A stretch of DNA of 62,014 bases. Origin: CAYUAI01 sp964442745 (lineage in GTDB: Bacteria; Pseudomonadota; Gammaproteobacteria; S012-40). Every line of letters begins with the position of its first letter. Position 1 is the first letter of the stretch. The DNA is taken from positions 1 to 62,014 of the forward strand of contig CAYUAI010000017.1 in assembly GCA_964442745.1 (NCBI GenBank), in the 5' to 3' direction. The translations under genes were made by a program, and so were the position numbers. The notes below the pieces were generated by a model that made no database searches, was not told the origin of the DNA, and saw nothing but the letters and a program-made list of their open reading frames with translations. Positions 44,200-52,857 of the stretch are shown piece after piece.

Positions 44200-45687
44200 A
44201 TGACGATGAAACTTTTCCCAGTTGTGTTATGTGGGGGCTCAGGGACACGCTTATGGCCATTATCGCGTGAGCATTACCCGAAACAATTATTAAACTTGAC
44301 TGGCGATGAAACCTTGTTACAGGCTACCGTTTCCCGGCTCGATGGCCTGAATTTAAATAGCGACGATGGGCTCGGTCAGTCGCTGATTGTCAGTAATGAA
44401 ACTCATCGTTTTTTGGTGGCTGAGCAACTGAGCAAAAAAAATCTGCCAGCGTCGACTATTATACTTGAGCCCGTAGGGCGAAATACCGCACCCGCCTTAT
44501 GTTTAGCCACTGAATACCTGGTTTCTCGTTTCAGCGATGGTTTGATGTTAGTGATGCCCGCTGATCATATTATATGTGATAAGACGGCGTTTCATGACGT
44601 GATTTCTCAAGGGATTCCCTTAGCCGAGAGTGATCACTTGGTGACCTTTGGTATTGTGCCTACCCGAGCGGAAACCGGTTATGGGTATATTAAAAAGGGA
44701 GCGCCCCTGGATCAGTCATCGCCGGGGACATATCAGATTATGTCTTTTGTCGAAAAACCTGATACGGCAATGGCCGAGCAATATTGGCGGAGTGAGCAGT
44801 ATTTTTGGAATAGCGGTATGTTTTTGTTTAAGGCATCGGCTTGGTTAGCCGCCATTCAGCGGTATCGACCCGATATCGCCGAGGCCAGCCATCAATCCAT
44901 TGAACAAGGTAAAGAGGATGATGATTTTTTTCGAGTGAATAAGCAAGCCTTTGTGAATTGCCCAAGCGAATCCATTGATTATGCCGTGATGGAGAAACTG
45001 ACGAAAGACGCAGGGCAGGGCGGTAGCTCATCGGGTGCGGTGATTTCTTTAGAGGCTGGCTGGTCTGATGTGGGTTCTTGGCAAAATTTGTGGGAAGTGA
45101 GGGACAAAGATGAGCATGGTAATGCCATTCAAGGCGATGTTTACATAAAGGAGACAACGGGCTCGATGATTATTGCCAGTCATCGGATGGTTACCACCAT
45201 TGGTTTGGATAATATCGTGGTAGTAGAAACCCCAGATGCGATACTCGTTGCCGACAAAAATCAAACCCAAGAGGTAAAATCGATTGTTGCACAACTTAAT
45301 AAAGCCGGACGCAGTGAAACCTTGACACACCGCCGTGTTTCTCGGCCTTGGGGTAGCTATGAGGGGGTTGATGCGGGGATGCGATTCCAGGTGAAGCGAA
45401 TTATTGTTAACCCCCAAGCGCGTTTATCGTTGCAAATGCATCATCATCGGGCGGAACACTGGATTGTCGTTAAAGGCACCGCCAAAGTGACGCGTGGCGA
45501 CGAAGAATTTTTGTTGTCAGAAAATGAGTCAACTTATATTCCGCTCGGCGTGGTCCATCGGCTGGCAAACCCCGGTTCCATCCCCTTAGAAATTATCGAG
45601 GTGCAATCAGGGAGCTATCTTGGAGAAGATGACATCGTGCGTTATCATGATCAATATGGCCGAACTGAGCAAAGTGATCAAAATTAA
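44200..45687 (+). CDS. Mannose-1-phosphate guanylyltransferase / mannose-6-phosphate isomerase (ManC/AlgA type)
   Basis: A 495-residue bifunctional enzyme supplying GDP-mannose. The nucleotidyltransferase domain holds VVLCGGSGTRLWPLSRE (about 8-24), the YPKQLL motif, VEKPD and NSGMFLF. The C-terminal cupin-like type II phosphomannose isomerase domain shows RPWGSYEGVD, LSLQMHHHRAEHWIVVKG and YIPLGVVHRLANPG. Both halves appear complete. It follows the Wzz-like gene, so a mannose- or mannuronate-containing polymer is likely. The glycosyltransferases, flippase and polymerase are not in this window. lepA follows after 72 bases and is not functionally related. Confidence 0.92.
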   Translation: MTMKLFPVVLCGGSGTRLWPLSREHYPKQLLNLTGDETLLQATVSRLDGLNLNSDDGLGQSLIVSNETHRFLVAEQLSKKNLPASTIILEPVGRNTAPALCLATEYLVSRFSDGLMLVMPADHIICDKTAFHDVISQGIPLAESDHLVTFGIVPTRAETGYGYIKKGAPLDQSSPGTYQIMSFVEKPDTAMAEQYWRSEQYFWNSGMFLFKASAWLAAIQRYRPDIAEASHQSIEQGKEDDDFFRVNKQAFVNCPSESIDYAVMEKLTKDAGQGGSSSGAVISLEAGWSDVGSWQNLWEVRDKDEHGNAIQGDVYIKETTGSMIIASHRMVTTIGLDNIVVVETPDAILVADKNQTQEVKSIVAQLNKAGRSETLTHRRVSRPWGSYEGVDAGMRFQVKRIIVNPQARLSLQMHHHRAEHWIVVKGTAKVTRGDEEFLLSENESTYIPLGVVHRLANPGSIPLEIIEVQSGSYLGEDDIVRYHDQYGRTEQSDQN

Positions 45688-45759
45688 TTGTTTGGTAGCC
45701 CGATGTCGGTTGTGCGACCTGGTTATCCAATTTATTTTTTAAATAAAGCGGGTTAAAAA

Positions 45760-47565
45760 GTGACTGACATAAATAAGATTCGTAATTTTTCTATTATCGC
45801 GCATATTGATCATGGCAAATCGACCTTAGCCGATCGCTTTATTGAGTTATGTGGTGGGTTGACGAAGCGTGAAATGGATCAACAAGTGCTCGACTCCATG
45901 GATATAGAGCGTGAGCGTGGCATTACCATCAAAGCGCAAAGTGTTACTTTGCAATACCAGGCTGTCGACGGTATTGTCTATCAATTAAACTTTATTGATA
46001 CTCCCGGCCATGTTGATTTTTCTTATGAAGTGTCCCGTTCGTTAGCGGCGTGTGAGGGGGCTTTATTGGTGGTTGATGCGTCACAAGGGGTTGAAGCGCA
46101 AAGTGTCGCGAATTGTTATACCGCCATTGAACAAGGGCTCGAAGTGGTTCCCGTACTCAATAAAATAGATTTGCCCGCTGCTGATCCGGATCAGGTGATT
46201 CAGGAAATCGAAGAGATCATTGGCATTGAGGCCACCGATGCCATTCATGTTAGTGCTAAAACAGGCCAGGGCATTGTCGATCTGTTAGAACAATTGGTAC
46301 AGCGAATACCATCACCGGCAGGCAGCAGAGAAGCCCCCCTGCAAGCGCTAATTATTGATTCTTGGTTTGACAATTATTTAGGCGTGGTGTCATTAGTACG
46401 GGTGGTCAGTGGTGTCTTGGAAAAAGGCAAAAAGATAAAGCTGTTATCCACGGGCCGGGTGCATCCAGCAGATCGAGTGGGTGTTTTTAACCCAAAAAAA
46501 CAGGATAGATCCATGTTAATGGCTGGGGAAGTCGGTTATGTGATTGCCGGTATTAAAGAAGTCGACGGGGCGCCGGTGGGTGATACCATTACTTATGCCG
46601 ACCAATCTAATGTGGCTGCACTCCCCGGTTTTAAACCGGTGCAACCACAGGTTTTTGCAGGTTTATTTCCGATTAATTCAGAGGATTATGAAAATTTGCG
46701 GGAGGCGTTATCCAAATTACGCTTAAATGATGCGGCATTATTCTATGAGCCGGAGGCGTCACAGGCGCTGGGCTTGGGGTTTCGTTGCGGGTTTCTGGGA
46801 ACCCTACATATGGAAATCATTCAAGAACGCTTGGAGCGGGAATATAACATTAATCTCATTACTACAGCACCGACAGTGATTTATGAGGTGCTGACCAAAG
46901 CGGGTGATGTGATAACCATTGATAATCCCTCTGAATTGCCAGAACCTAGCGTGATTGCTGAAACGCGGGAACCGATAATTGCCGCCAATATTTTAGTGCC
47001 ACAAGAATTTGTTGGCAATGTCATCACTCTCTGTGTTGAGAAGCGGGGGGTGCAAAAAAATATGCAGTACTTAGGCAATCAAGTGTCCATACATTATGAA
47101 TTACCCTTGAGTGAAGTTGTTCTGGATTTTTTTGATCGACTCAAATCAGTCAGCCGAGGTTACGCTTCACTTGACTATCATTTTTCTCATTTTTTAGCGG
47201 CCGATGTGGTGAAGCTGGATATTTTAATTAACGGTGATCGAGTCGATGCTCTGTCATTGATTGTGCATAAAGATTTAGCGTATTCAAGAGGTCGTGATTT
47301 AGTTGAACGGATGCGGGAAATCATTCCTCGACAAATGTTTGAAGTCGCCATTCAAGCGACGATTGGTTCGCATATTATTGCTCGTTCCACCGTCAAAGCG
47401 ATGCGTAAAAATGTCACGGCGAAATGTTATGGTGGTGATATTAGCCGCAAACGGAAACTCATAGAAAAACAAAAAGCGGGCAAAAAACGCATGAAACAGG
47501 TTGGTTCGGTTGAAATTCCACAAGAGGCGTTTTTGGCGGTTTTACAAATTGGTAAAGACAAATGA
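45760..47565 (+). CDS. lepA: Elongation factor 4 LepA
   Basis: A 601-residue translational GTPase. It begins with GTG (MTDINKIRNFSIIAHID). G motifs are AHIDHGKSTLADRF, DTPGHVDF and NKIDLPAADPDQV. Domains II, III and V follow, and the C-terminal LepA-specific domain includes VDALSLIVHKDLAYSRGRDL and KCYGGDISRKRKLIEKQ. Length and architecture are exactly those of E. coli LepA. It precedes lepB, as in E. coli, but with an unusually long 382-base gap that contains a repeat. Confidence 0.96.
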   Translation: MTDINKIRNFSIIAHIDHGKSTLADRFIELCGGLTKREMDQQVLDSMDIERERGITIKAQSVTLQYQAVDGIVYQLNFIDTPGHVDFSYEVSRSLAACEGALLVVDASQGVEAQSVANCYTAIEQGLEVVPVLNKIDLPAADPDQVIQEIEEIIGIEATDAIHVSAKTGQGIVDLLEQLVQRIPSPAGSREAPLQALIIDSWFDNYLGVVSLVRVVSGVLEKGKKIKLLSTGRVHPADRVGVFNPKKQDRSMLMAGEVGYVIAGIKEVDGAPVGDTITYADQSNVAALPGFKPVQPQVFAGLFPINSEDYENLREALSKLRLNDAALFYEPEASQALGLGFRCGFLGTLHMEIIQERLEREYNINLITTAPTVIYEVLTKAGDVITIDNPSELPEPSVIAETREPIIAANILVPQEFVGNVITLCVEKRGVQKNMQYLGNQVSIHYELPLSEVVLDFFDRLKSVSRGYASLDYHFSHFLAADVVKLDILINGDRVDALSLIVHKDLAYSRGRDLVERMREIIPRQMFEVAIQATIGSHIIARSTVKAMRKNVTAKCYGGDISRKRKLIEKQKAGKKRMKQVGSVEIPQEAFLAVLQIGKDK

Positions 47566-47947
47566 ATTTTAACTTCCTAAAATGGGTTGAATAGCGATGG
47601 CTATTCACCTCATTTGATCGAAAAAACTACGCAACTCCGATGAGTTTTCACGACGATTGCTTTCCTCGAAGAGTCTCTCAACTTGATCAATGTGATATGA
47701 TAATTATTGTTGTGGTTATAGGTTGATCGGTTACAGCGGAATTAGGTAAGCTTGATTGAAAAAGTTAACCATTTAGCATAGGCTTTCAAATAATGCGTGA
47801 TTCAAAGGTGATCGCTCTTTATGAGTAATCAGTATCAATATTGTCAATGACCCGATGATGTTCCAGGCTTTTATATAAATGAGTATCCAAAATTTCATAT
47901 TTGTAAAATCTATTGTCATTTCATTTTTATTTTAAAGAGTAAAATCC
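47566..47947. other. Long lepA-lepB intergenic region
   Basis: 382 bases between two genes that are normally close. The left third carries a repeat-like sequence at 47589-47665 (annotated separately). The rest is AT-rich, with a possible lepB promoter that I cannot place. No credible gene of more than about 12 codons was seen. Confidence 0.45.
47589..47665. repeat. Dispersed intergenic repeat, second copy
   Basis: Begins with the hairpin GAATAGC/GCTATTC (47589-47606, GATG loop) and continues CTCATTTGATCGAAAAAACT and later GACGATTG. The copy at about 20760-20830 shows the same order: AATAGC/GCTATT hairpin, CTCAAACGATCGAAAAAATC, then GACGACG. Only these two copies were found by eye. The right boundary is approximate. 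Confidence 0.45.
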
Positions 47948-48781
47948 ATGAATTTTGATTTTCCCACAATAATGGTTGTGGCTGTGTTGATTACCGGTGT
48001 GATCTGGGCGGTTGATGCCTATGTTTGGGCACCGAAACGACGACTGGAAGTCGATCGTTTAAAAGTGACTTCGCCAGAAGGGGTGGATATTGATGCAAAA
48101 ATAATCGAGGCAAGTAAAGAACCGATTCTGGTTGAGTATGCTAGGTCATTTTTCCCCGTCATATTGATTGTCTTGCTATTGCGCTCTTTTGTGGTTGAGC
48201 CGTTTCGTATTCCGTCAGGCTCCATGATACCCACCTTATTGGTCGGAGATTTTATTTTAGTGAATAAATTTTCCTATGGTTTACGTCTGCCTATCGTCCA
48301 TACTAAAATAGTGGATTTAGGTTCGCCGCAACGAGGGGATGTCGTGGTTTTTCGTTATCCAAAAGACCCGTCCATTGACTATATTAAGCGTGTTGTTGGA
48401 TTGCCAGGGGATCGTATTTCATATATTGACAAAACAATTTATGTCAATGGCACCCGAGTTAATCATGAATTGACTGGCCCGTATACGGGCACCCGCTCTG
48501 GTTTGCCGCTACCGAATACAGGGGTGTATTCGGAAAAACTCGGGGAGGCCACGCACAGCATATTAGTTGAGTCCGATAAACCGAGAATAGATATGGAACG
48601 TATTGTACCCGAAGGGCATTATTTTGTCATGGGTGATAATCGAGATAACAGCAATGATAGTCGTTTTTGGGGAACCGTCCCTGAAGAAAATTTAGTTGGG
48701 CGTGCGTTTTTTATATGGATGAATTGGGATTTTGATAATTCAGGTATTGCGTGGAGCCGTATTGGCACGAACATAGATTAA
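47948..48781 (+). CDS. lepB: Signal peptidase I LepB
   Basis: A 277-residue membrane protease that removes signal peptides. It has an N-terminal span (about 5-22, IMVVAVLITGVIWAVDAYVW) and a second near 58-76. The catalytic Ser is in PSGSMIPTLLVGDFILVNK (about 92), the general-base Lys in DYIKRVVGLPGDRI (about 147), and box E is GDNRDNSNDSRFWG. It cleaves Sec-type signals; prepilins need a separate peptidase. It follows lepA and precedes the DUF4845 gene, then rnc. Confidence 0.94.
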   Translation: MNFDFPTIMVVAVLITGVIWAVDAYVWAPKRRLEVDRLKVTSPEGVDIDAKIIEASKEPILVEYARSFFPVILIVLLLRSFVVEPFRIPSGSMIPTLLVGDFILVNKFSYGLRLPIVHTKIVDLGSPQRGDVVVFRYPKDPSIDYIKRVVGLPGDRISYIDKTIYVNGTRVNHELTGPYTGTRSGLPLPNTGVYSEKLGEATHSILVESDKPRIDMERIVPEGHYFVMGDNRDNSNDSRFWGTVPEENLVGRAFFIWMNWDFDNSGIAWSRIGTNID

Positions 48782-48789
48782 GGCACAAC

Positions 48790-49161
48790 ATGAAATTACA
48801 ACACACACAAACAGGATTTACTTTCATTGGTCTGGTATTTTTTATACTGGTAGTTGTTTTTTTTGCTAACTTAATTATGAAGTTGGTACCGGCTTATATT
48901 GAGTACTTTAATGTTTCTACCTCGCTCTCATCGCTGCAAGATGAAAAATTTTCCTCTTCAGCATTGGAAAGTGAAATTCGTAGCAAGTTAGAGAAACGTT
49001 TGAACATTAATGATGTTAAACACGTTAAACCAACGAACATCAAGATTGAGAAGTTGGAAAACAAAGCGGTAACTTCAGTCAACTATGAAGTACGGACCAA
49101 CATTCTTGCCAATATTGATGCCGTTGTTCACTTTTCAAAATCGGTAGAGATTAACTATTAA
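48790..49161 (+). CDS. DUF4845 family membrane protein
   Basis: A 123-residue protein found between lepB and rnc in many gammaproteobacteria. ATG 48790 (MKLQHTQTGFTFIGLVFF) is chosen over an upstream frame that overlaps lepB. The N-terminus resembles a degenerate pilin or signal anchor (TGFTFIGLVFFILVVVFFANL), followed by VPAYIEYFNVSTSLSSL, a hallmark of DUF4845. The rest is a small periplasmic domain ending in VVHFSKSVEINY. The function is unknown. Its stop overlaps the rnc start by one base. Confidence 0.85.
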   Translation: MKLQHTQTGFTFIGLVFFILVVVFFANLIMKLVPAYIEYFNVSTSLSSLQDEKFSSSALESEIRSKLEKRLNINDVKHVKPTNIKIEKLENKAVTSVNYEVRTNILANIDAVVHFSKSVEINY

Positions 49162-49847
49162 TGATTCCCCTGGAACCGCTCGTTCGTGCATTAAATTACC
49201 AGTTTAATGATTCAGAATTATTGAAAACAGCATTAACGCATCGAAGTGCAGCGAGTCGTCACAACGAAAGACTGGAGTTTTTAGGTGATAGTATTCTTAA
49301 TTTTGTGATTGCATCAGCCTTGTTTGACCGTTTTCCAAGAGCCACGGAGGGTGAGCTCAGTCGATTAAGAGCCGCGTTGGTGAAAGAAGAAACACTCGCT
49401 GACGTTGCTCGTTTTTTGCAGCTCGGTGATTTTTTATTTTTAGGCTCAGGTGAATTAAAAAGCGGAGGGTTTCGTCGAAATTCTATTTTAGCGGATGCGC
49501 TAGAGGCGATTATCGGGGCCGCACTCATTGATTCAGATTTTGAATCATGTCGTCAGCTCATCTTGCATTTATATAAATCGCGTATCCAACGGGCTTGCCT
49601 TTCCCAGGATCTTAAGGACCCTAAAAGTCGTTTGCAAGAATTTTTACAATCACGGAGCCAACCCTTGCCGATTTATCATGTGTTCTTAGTTGATGGTGAG
49701 GCGCATGATCAAGTGTTTAAAGTCACTTGTGGAGTGGACGGCGTTGAGCAAGTGTTTCGTGGGGAGGGTCGCAGTCGGCGCCGAGCGGAACAATCGGCAG
49801 CGGAGCATGCGCTGTCTGTGTTAGCGGGTGAATCGGACCATGAATAA
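49161..49847 (+). CDS. rnc: Ribonuclease III
   Basis: A 228-residue double-stranded RNA endonuclease that processes rRNA and regulatory RNAs. The catalytic signature NERLEFLGDSILNFVI lies at about 34-49. The second acidic cluster is ADALEAIIGAALIDSDFE. A dsRNA-binding domain covers about 150-222 (DPKSRLQEFLQSRSQPLP, GEGRSRRRAEQSAAEHAL). Length is normal. The order lepB-DUF4845-rnc-era-recO is classical. It overlaps era by eight bases. Confidence 0.95.
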   Translation: MIPLEPLVRALNYQFNDSELLKTALTHRSAASRHNERLEFLGDSILNFVIASALFDRFPRATEGELSRLRAALVKEETLADVARFLQLGDFLFLGSGELKSGGFRRNSILADALEAIIGAALIDSDFESCRQLILHLYKSRIQRACLSQDLKDPKSRLQEFLQSRSQPLPIYHVFLVDGEAHDQVFKVTCGVDGVEQVFRGEGRSRRRAEQSAAEHALSVLAGESDHE

Positions 49848-50733
49848 ACATTGTGGTTTTGTGGCGATTATTGGTCGTCCAAACGTAGGCAAATCGACAT
49901 TACTGAATCGTATTCTAGGGCAAAAAATTAGTATTACCTCTCGACGCCCACAAACCACCCGTCATCGAATTTACGGGATCAAAACGAAAGCGCAATTTCA
50001 AGTGATTTACGTGGATACGCCGGGTTTACACATGGATGCAAAACGCGCCATGAATCACTATATGAATCAAGCGGCCAATCAGTCTTTGCACGATGTGGAT
50101 GTGATTATTTTTATTACAGAAGGGACTCGCTGGACCGCAGAAGATGATTGGATTGCAAAAAGACTAGCGAGTGCTTCAGCGCCAAAAGTCTTAGTGGTTA
50201 ACAAAGTTGATTTGGTGCAAGATAAAGCCCGATTACTACCGCATATTTCCATGGTGACGGAAAAAATACATTGTGATTCAGTGATTCCCTTGTCTGCAAA
50301 AACCGGGGAAAACTTGGATGAGTTAGAAAAGCTTGTGGAAAAATACATGCCGGAAAGTGAGTATTTTTTCCCTGAGGAGCAAATTACCGATAAGACGGAA
50401 CGATTTTTGGCGGCTGAGTTAATTCGCGAAAAATTGACTCGACAATTAAACCAGGAAGTGCCTTTTTTCTTAACGGTCGAAATCGAACAATTTGTGACGG
50501 AAGCGAAAATTACTAATATATCGGCTGTCATTTGGGTGGAAAGAGAAGGGCAAAAAGCCATTGTTATTGGGGAAAAAGGCAAAGTATTAAAACAAATCGG
50601 CATGCAAGCACGAATGGCCATGGAGCAGTTATTTGGTCAGAAAGTTTATTTGCAGTTATGGGTTCGAATTAAAAGTGGTTGGTCAAATGATATACGTGCG
50701 TTACATAGTTTAGGTTATCGTGAGGATGTTTGA
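49840..50733 (+). CDS. era: GTPase Era
   Basis: A 297-residue GTPase that binds 16S rRNA during small-subunit assembly. G motifs are GRPNVGKSTLLN, DTPGLHMD and NKVDLV. The SRRPQTTRHRIYG switch region is conserved. A C-terminal KH domain carries VEREGQKAIVIGEKGKVLKQIG-like sequence and then a lengthy Lys/Arg-rich end. A GTG at 49828 is also in frame, but ATG 49840 (MNKHCGFVAIIG) fits homologues. It is coupled to rnc; recO follows after 100 bases. Confidence 0.95.
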   Translation: MNKHCGFVAIIGRPNVGKSTLLNRILGQKISITSRRPQTTRHRIYGIKTKAQFQVIYVDTPGLHMDAKRAMNHYMNQAANQSLHDVDVIIFITEGTRWTAEDDWIAKRLASASAPKVLVVNKVDLVQDKARLLPHISMVTEKIHCDSVIPLSAKTGENLDELEKLVEKYMPESEYFFPEEQITDKTERFLAAELIREKLTRQLNQEVPFFLTVEIEQFVTEAKITNISAVIWVEREGQKAIVIGEKGKVLKQIGMQARMAMEQLFGQKVYLQLWVRIKSGWSNDIRALHSLGYREDV

Positions 50734-50833
50734 TAAGTCGTGGTGGCGTAACAACGTTCCGATTTGTCATCTTGGCTTGATCGCCTGAGTCGCTCTCGAC
50801 AATTTCTGAGCATCAGACTAGGGAAATTTTCAT

Positions 50834-51589
50834 GTGATCATTCCTAAAAAAGTGTTGTTACAGCCCGCCTATATTTTGCATCAACGGCCTTATCGCGAAA
50901 CCAGTGTTATCTTAGATATATTTACTCGGGAATATGGGCGTGTTGCGGTGGTTGCCAACGGCGTTAGAGGCAAGCGAGCTAAATTTCGGGGTATCTTGCA
51001 GCCCTTTCAGTCCTTATTGCTCTCCTGGTCAGGCCGTCGCGATCTTGTCAATTTGCAAGATGTTGAGTCTCTTGAAATGCCACCGGATTTATCCGGGCGC
51101 TTGTTAATTTGTGCATGGTATCTCAATGAATTATTGTTGAGGTTACTCATTCAATATGATGACTATCCATCGTTGTTTGATGGTTATCACCAGGTGCTCG
51201 TCGGATTTAATCGGTTAAACAACCCAGATTCAGCGATGGCACTTGATGTGAATATCCAATGCCAATTGCGATTTTTTGAAAAATTATTGTTAGAACAAAC
51301 GGGGTATGGATTAAACTTAACTGAGGAAGCACAGACCGGCCTACTCATTGATGAACAGCAACCGTATTTTTATCTGGCGGATCAAGGGCCAGTTATTGCC
51401 CGCGATCAGCTACGTGAAGGTACCGTATTGGGGAGTAGTTTATTGGCTTTTTCTCAGCATAGGCTGCATACCACTCGGCAATTGCGAGATGCTAGGTTGA
51501 TCACTCGTACCGCTTTAACACCGATGCTAGGGGGGCGGCCGTTAAAGTCCAGGGAGTTATTTCGGGATTATTGTCAGATGAAAGTGTAA
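50834..51589 (+). CDS. recO: DNA repair protein RecO
   Basis: A 251-residue RecFOR-pathway mediator that anneals DNA and helps load RecA. It starts with GTG. The N-terminal OB domain is recognisable (QPAYILHQRPYRETSVILDIF, EYGRVAVVANGVRGKRAKFRG, LQPFQSLLLSWSGRRDLVNL). The helical C-terminal part includes AWYLNELLLRLLIQYDDYP and ends with KSRELFRDY. The zinc-binding cysteines of some RecO proteins are absent, as in E. coli. It follows era; pdxJ, which often comes next, is missing. Confidence 0.93.
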   Translation: MIIPKKVLLQPAYILHQRPYRETSVILDIFTREYGRVAVVANGVRGKRAKFRGILQPFQSLLLSWSGRRDLVNLQDVESLEMPPDLSGRLLICAWYLNELLLRLLIQYDDYPSLFDGYHQVLVGFNRLNNPDSAMALDVNIQCQLRFFEKLLLEQTGYGLNLTEEAQTGLLIDEQQPYFYLADQGPVIARDQLREGTVLGSSLLAFSQHRLHTTRQLRDARLITRTALTPMLGGRPLKSRELFRDYCQMKV

Positions 51590-51623
51590 CCGGATAAGGA
51601 ATGTCTTAGTTCGCACGACGAGT

Positions 51624-51654
51624 CTATTTTTTCCTGAAGTCAGTTTAAGCTTAC
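51624..51654. repeat. 31-bp repeat, copy A
   Basis: A 31-base sequence (core TCCTGAAGTCAGTTTAAGC) that matches 61764-61794 at about 26 of 31 positions, on the same strand. It lies in the non-coding gap after recO. Its origin is unknown. Confidence 0.35.
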
Positions 51655-51797
51655 ATTACCTCCTGCCAATATTTCTCTAGTCAATGAGCAAGCGATTGAT
51701 CGGTGTGGTCATGTGCCTTATCGTGTTATTATTGGCACTTTAATGAGCGCTGGATTTAAATAAAGTTGTCTGCACTAAGTCATAAGATATAATCAAA

Positions 51798-52802
51798 ATG
51801 CACAAACATTCAAGACGTTGTTCGGTGGCGCCCATGATGGCGTGGACGGATCGGCATGATCGTTTTTTTTTAAGATTAATTACCCAAAAAACTTGGTTAT
51901 TTACTGAAATGATCACCGCGAAAGCGATTTTAAAAGGTGATCGTCAATATTTATTAGACTTTGATCAAAGTGAACACCCCATCGCGATTCAATTAGGTGG
52001 TAATAATCCCGAAGAATTGGCGGAGTCAGCGAGTATTGCTGAAGATTATGGGTACGATGAAATCAACTTAAATGTGGGGTGCCCAAGCAATAAAGTTCGA
52101 TTAGGTGAGTTTGGTGCGAGTCTGATGACAACTCCTAAGCTAGTCGCCAATTGCATGAAAAAAATGCAACAAGTGACAAATTTACCGGTGAGTATAAAAC
52201 ATCGTATTGGTATTGATGAGTATGATTCCTATGCTTATGTCAAAGCTTTTGTGAGTCAGTTGGCCGATCAGGGTTGCTGTTATTTTTATGTGCATGCACG
52301 CAACGCCTTATTAAAAGGGTTGAGTCCAAAACAAAATCGTGAAATACCACCGTTGAAGTATGATTATGTACATCGGTTGAAAAGCGATTTTCCCCATTTG
52401 ACGATTGTGCTGAATGGCGGGATTATATCCACTGAAGACGCGCAACAACAGCTACACTATGTAGACGGTGTTATGATAGGCCGAGCAGCTTATCATAACC
52501 CATTTATGCTCGTTGATGTGGATCGTCAGCTGTTTGGCGATCTAACGCCGGCACCGACTCGCCAAGTTGTGCTTGAGCGATTATTACCTTATGTTGAGCA
52601 ACAGCTTAGCCAGGGTGTTAAACTGTACCATATAGTGCGGCATATACTCGGGCTATTTCATGGTATGCCAGGGGCTCGGGCATGGCGCCAATATTTGACG
52701 ACGCATGCTGTCAGGCGCGATGCCGGGCCGGAAGTTATCTTGCAAGCGGCACGTTTAGTGGCGGGTGAACAAGCGAGCTGGAATGTCGCGGGTGGTACTT
52801 AA
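51798..52802 (+). CDS. dusA: tRNA-dihydrouridine(20/20a) synthase DusA
   Basis: A 334-residue FMN-dependent enzyme reducing uridine 20/20a in tRNA D-loops. The N-terminal VAPMMAWTDRHDRFFLR and FTEMITAKAIL are specific to DusA. The catalytic Cys is in NLNVGCPSNKVRLGEFGASL (about 95). SIKHRIGIDEYDSY and FYVHARNALLKGLSPKQNR complete the DusA signature. TIM-barrel end motifs include VLNGGI and VMIGRAAYHNP. Length matches E. coli. It is preceded by a 208-base gap with a 31-bp repeat. Confidence 0.95.
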   Translation: MHKHSRRCSVAPMMAWTDRHDRFFLRLITQKTWLFTEMITAKAILKGDRQYLLDFDQSEHPIAIQLGGNNPEELAESASIAEDYGYDEINLNVGCPSNKVRLGEFGASLMTTPKLVANCMKKMQQVTNLPVSIKHRIGIDEYDSYAYVKAFVSQLADQGCCYFYVHARNALLKGLSPKQNREIPPLKYDYVHRLKSDFPHLTIVLNGGIISTEDAQQQLHYVDGVMIGRAAYHNPFMLVDVDRQLFGDLTPAPTRQVVLERLLPYVEQQLSQGVKLYHIVRHILGLFHGMPGARAWRQYLTTHAVRRDAGPEVILQAARLVAGEQASWNVAGGT

Positions 52803-52857
52803 GGGAAATTTTAAACATCATGAGGGTGTTTACGATATCTGGTGTAGCAACAATTAT

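Noticed and set aside
50079..50621. 180-codon frame opposite era
   Set aside because: It lies entirely inside era, whose G motifs and KH domain are intact; a shadow frame.
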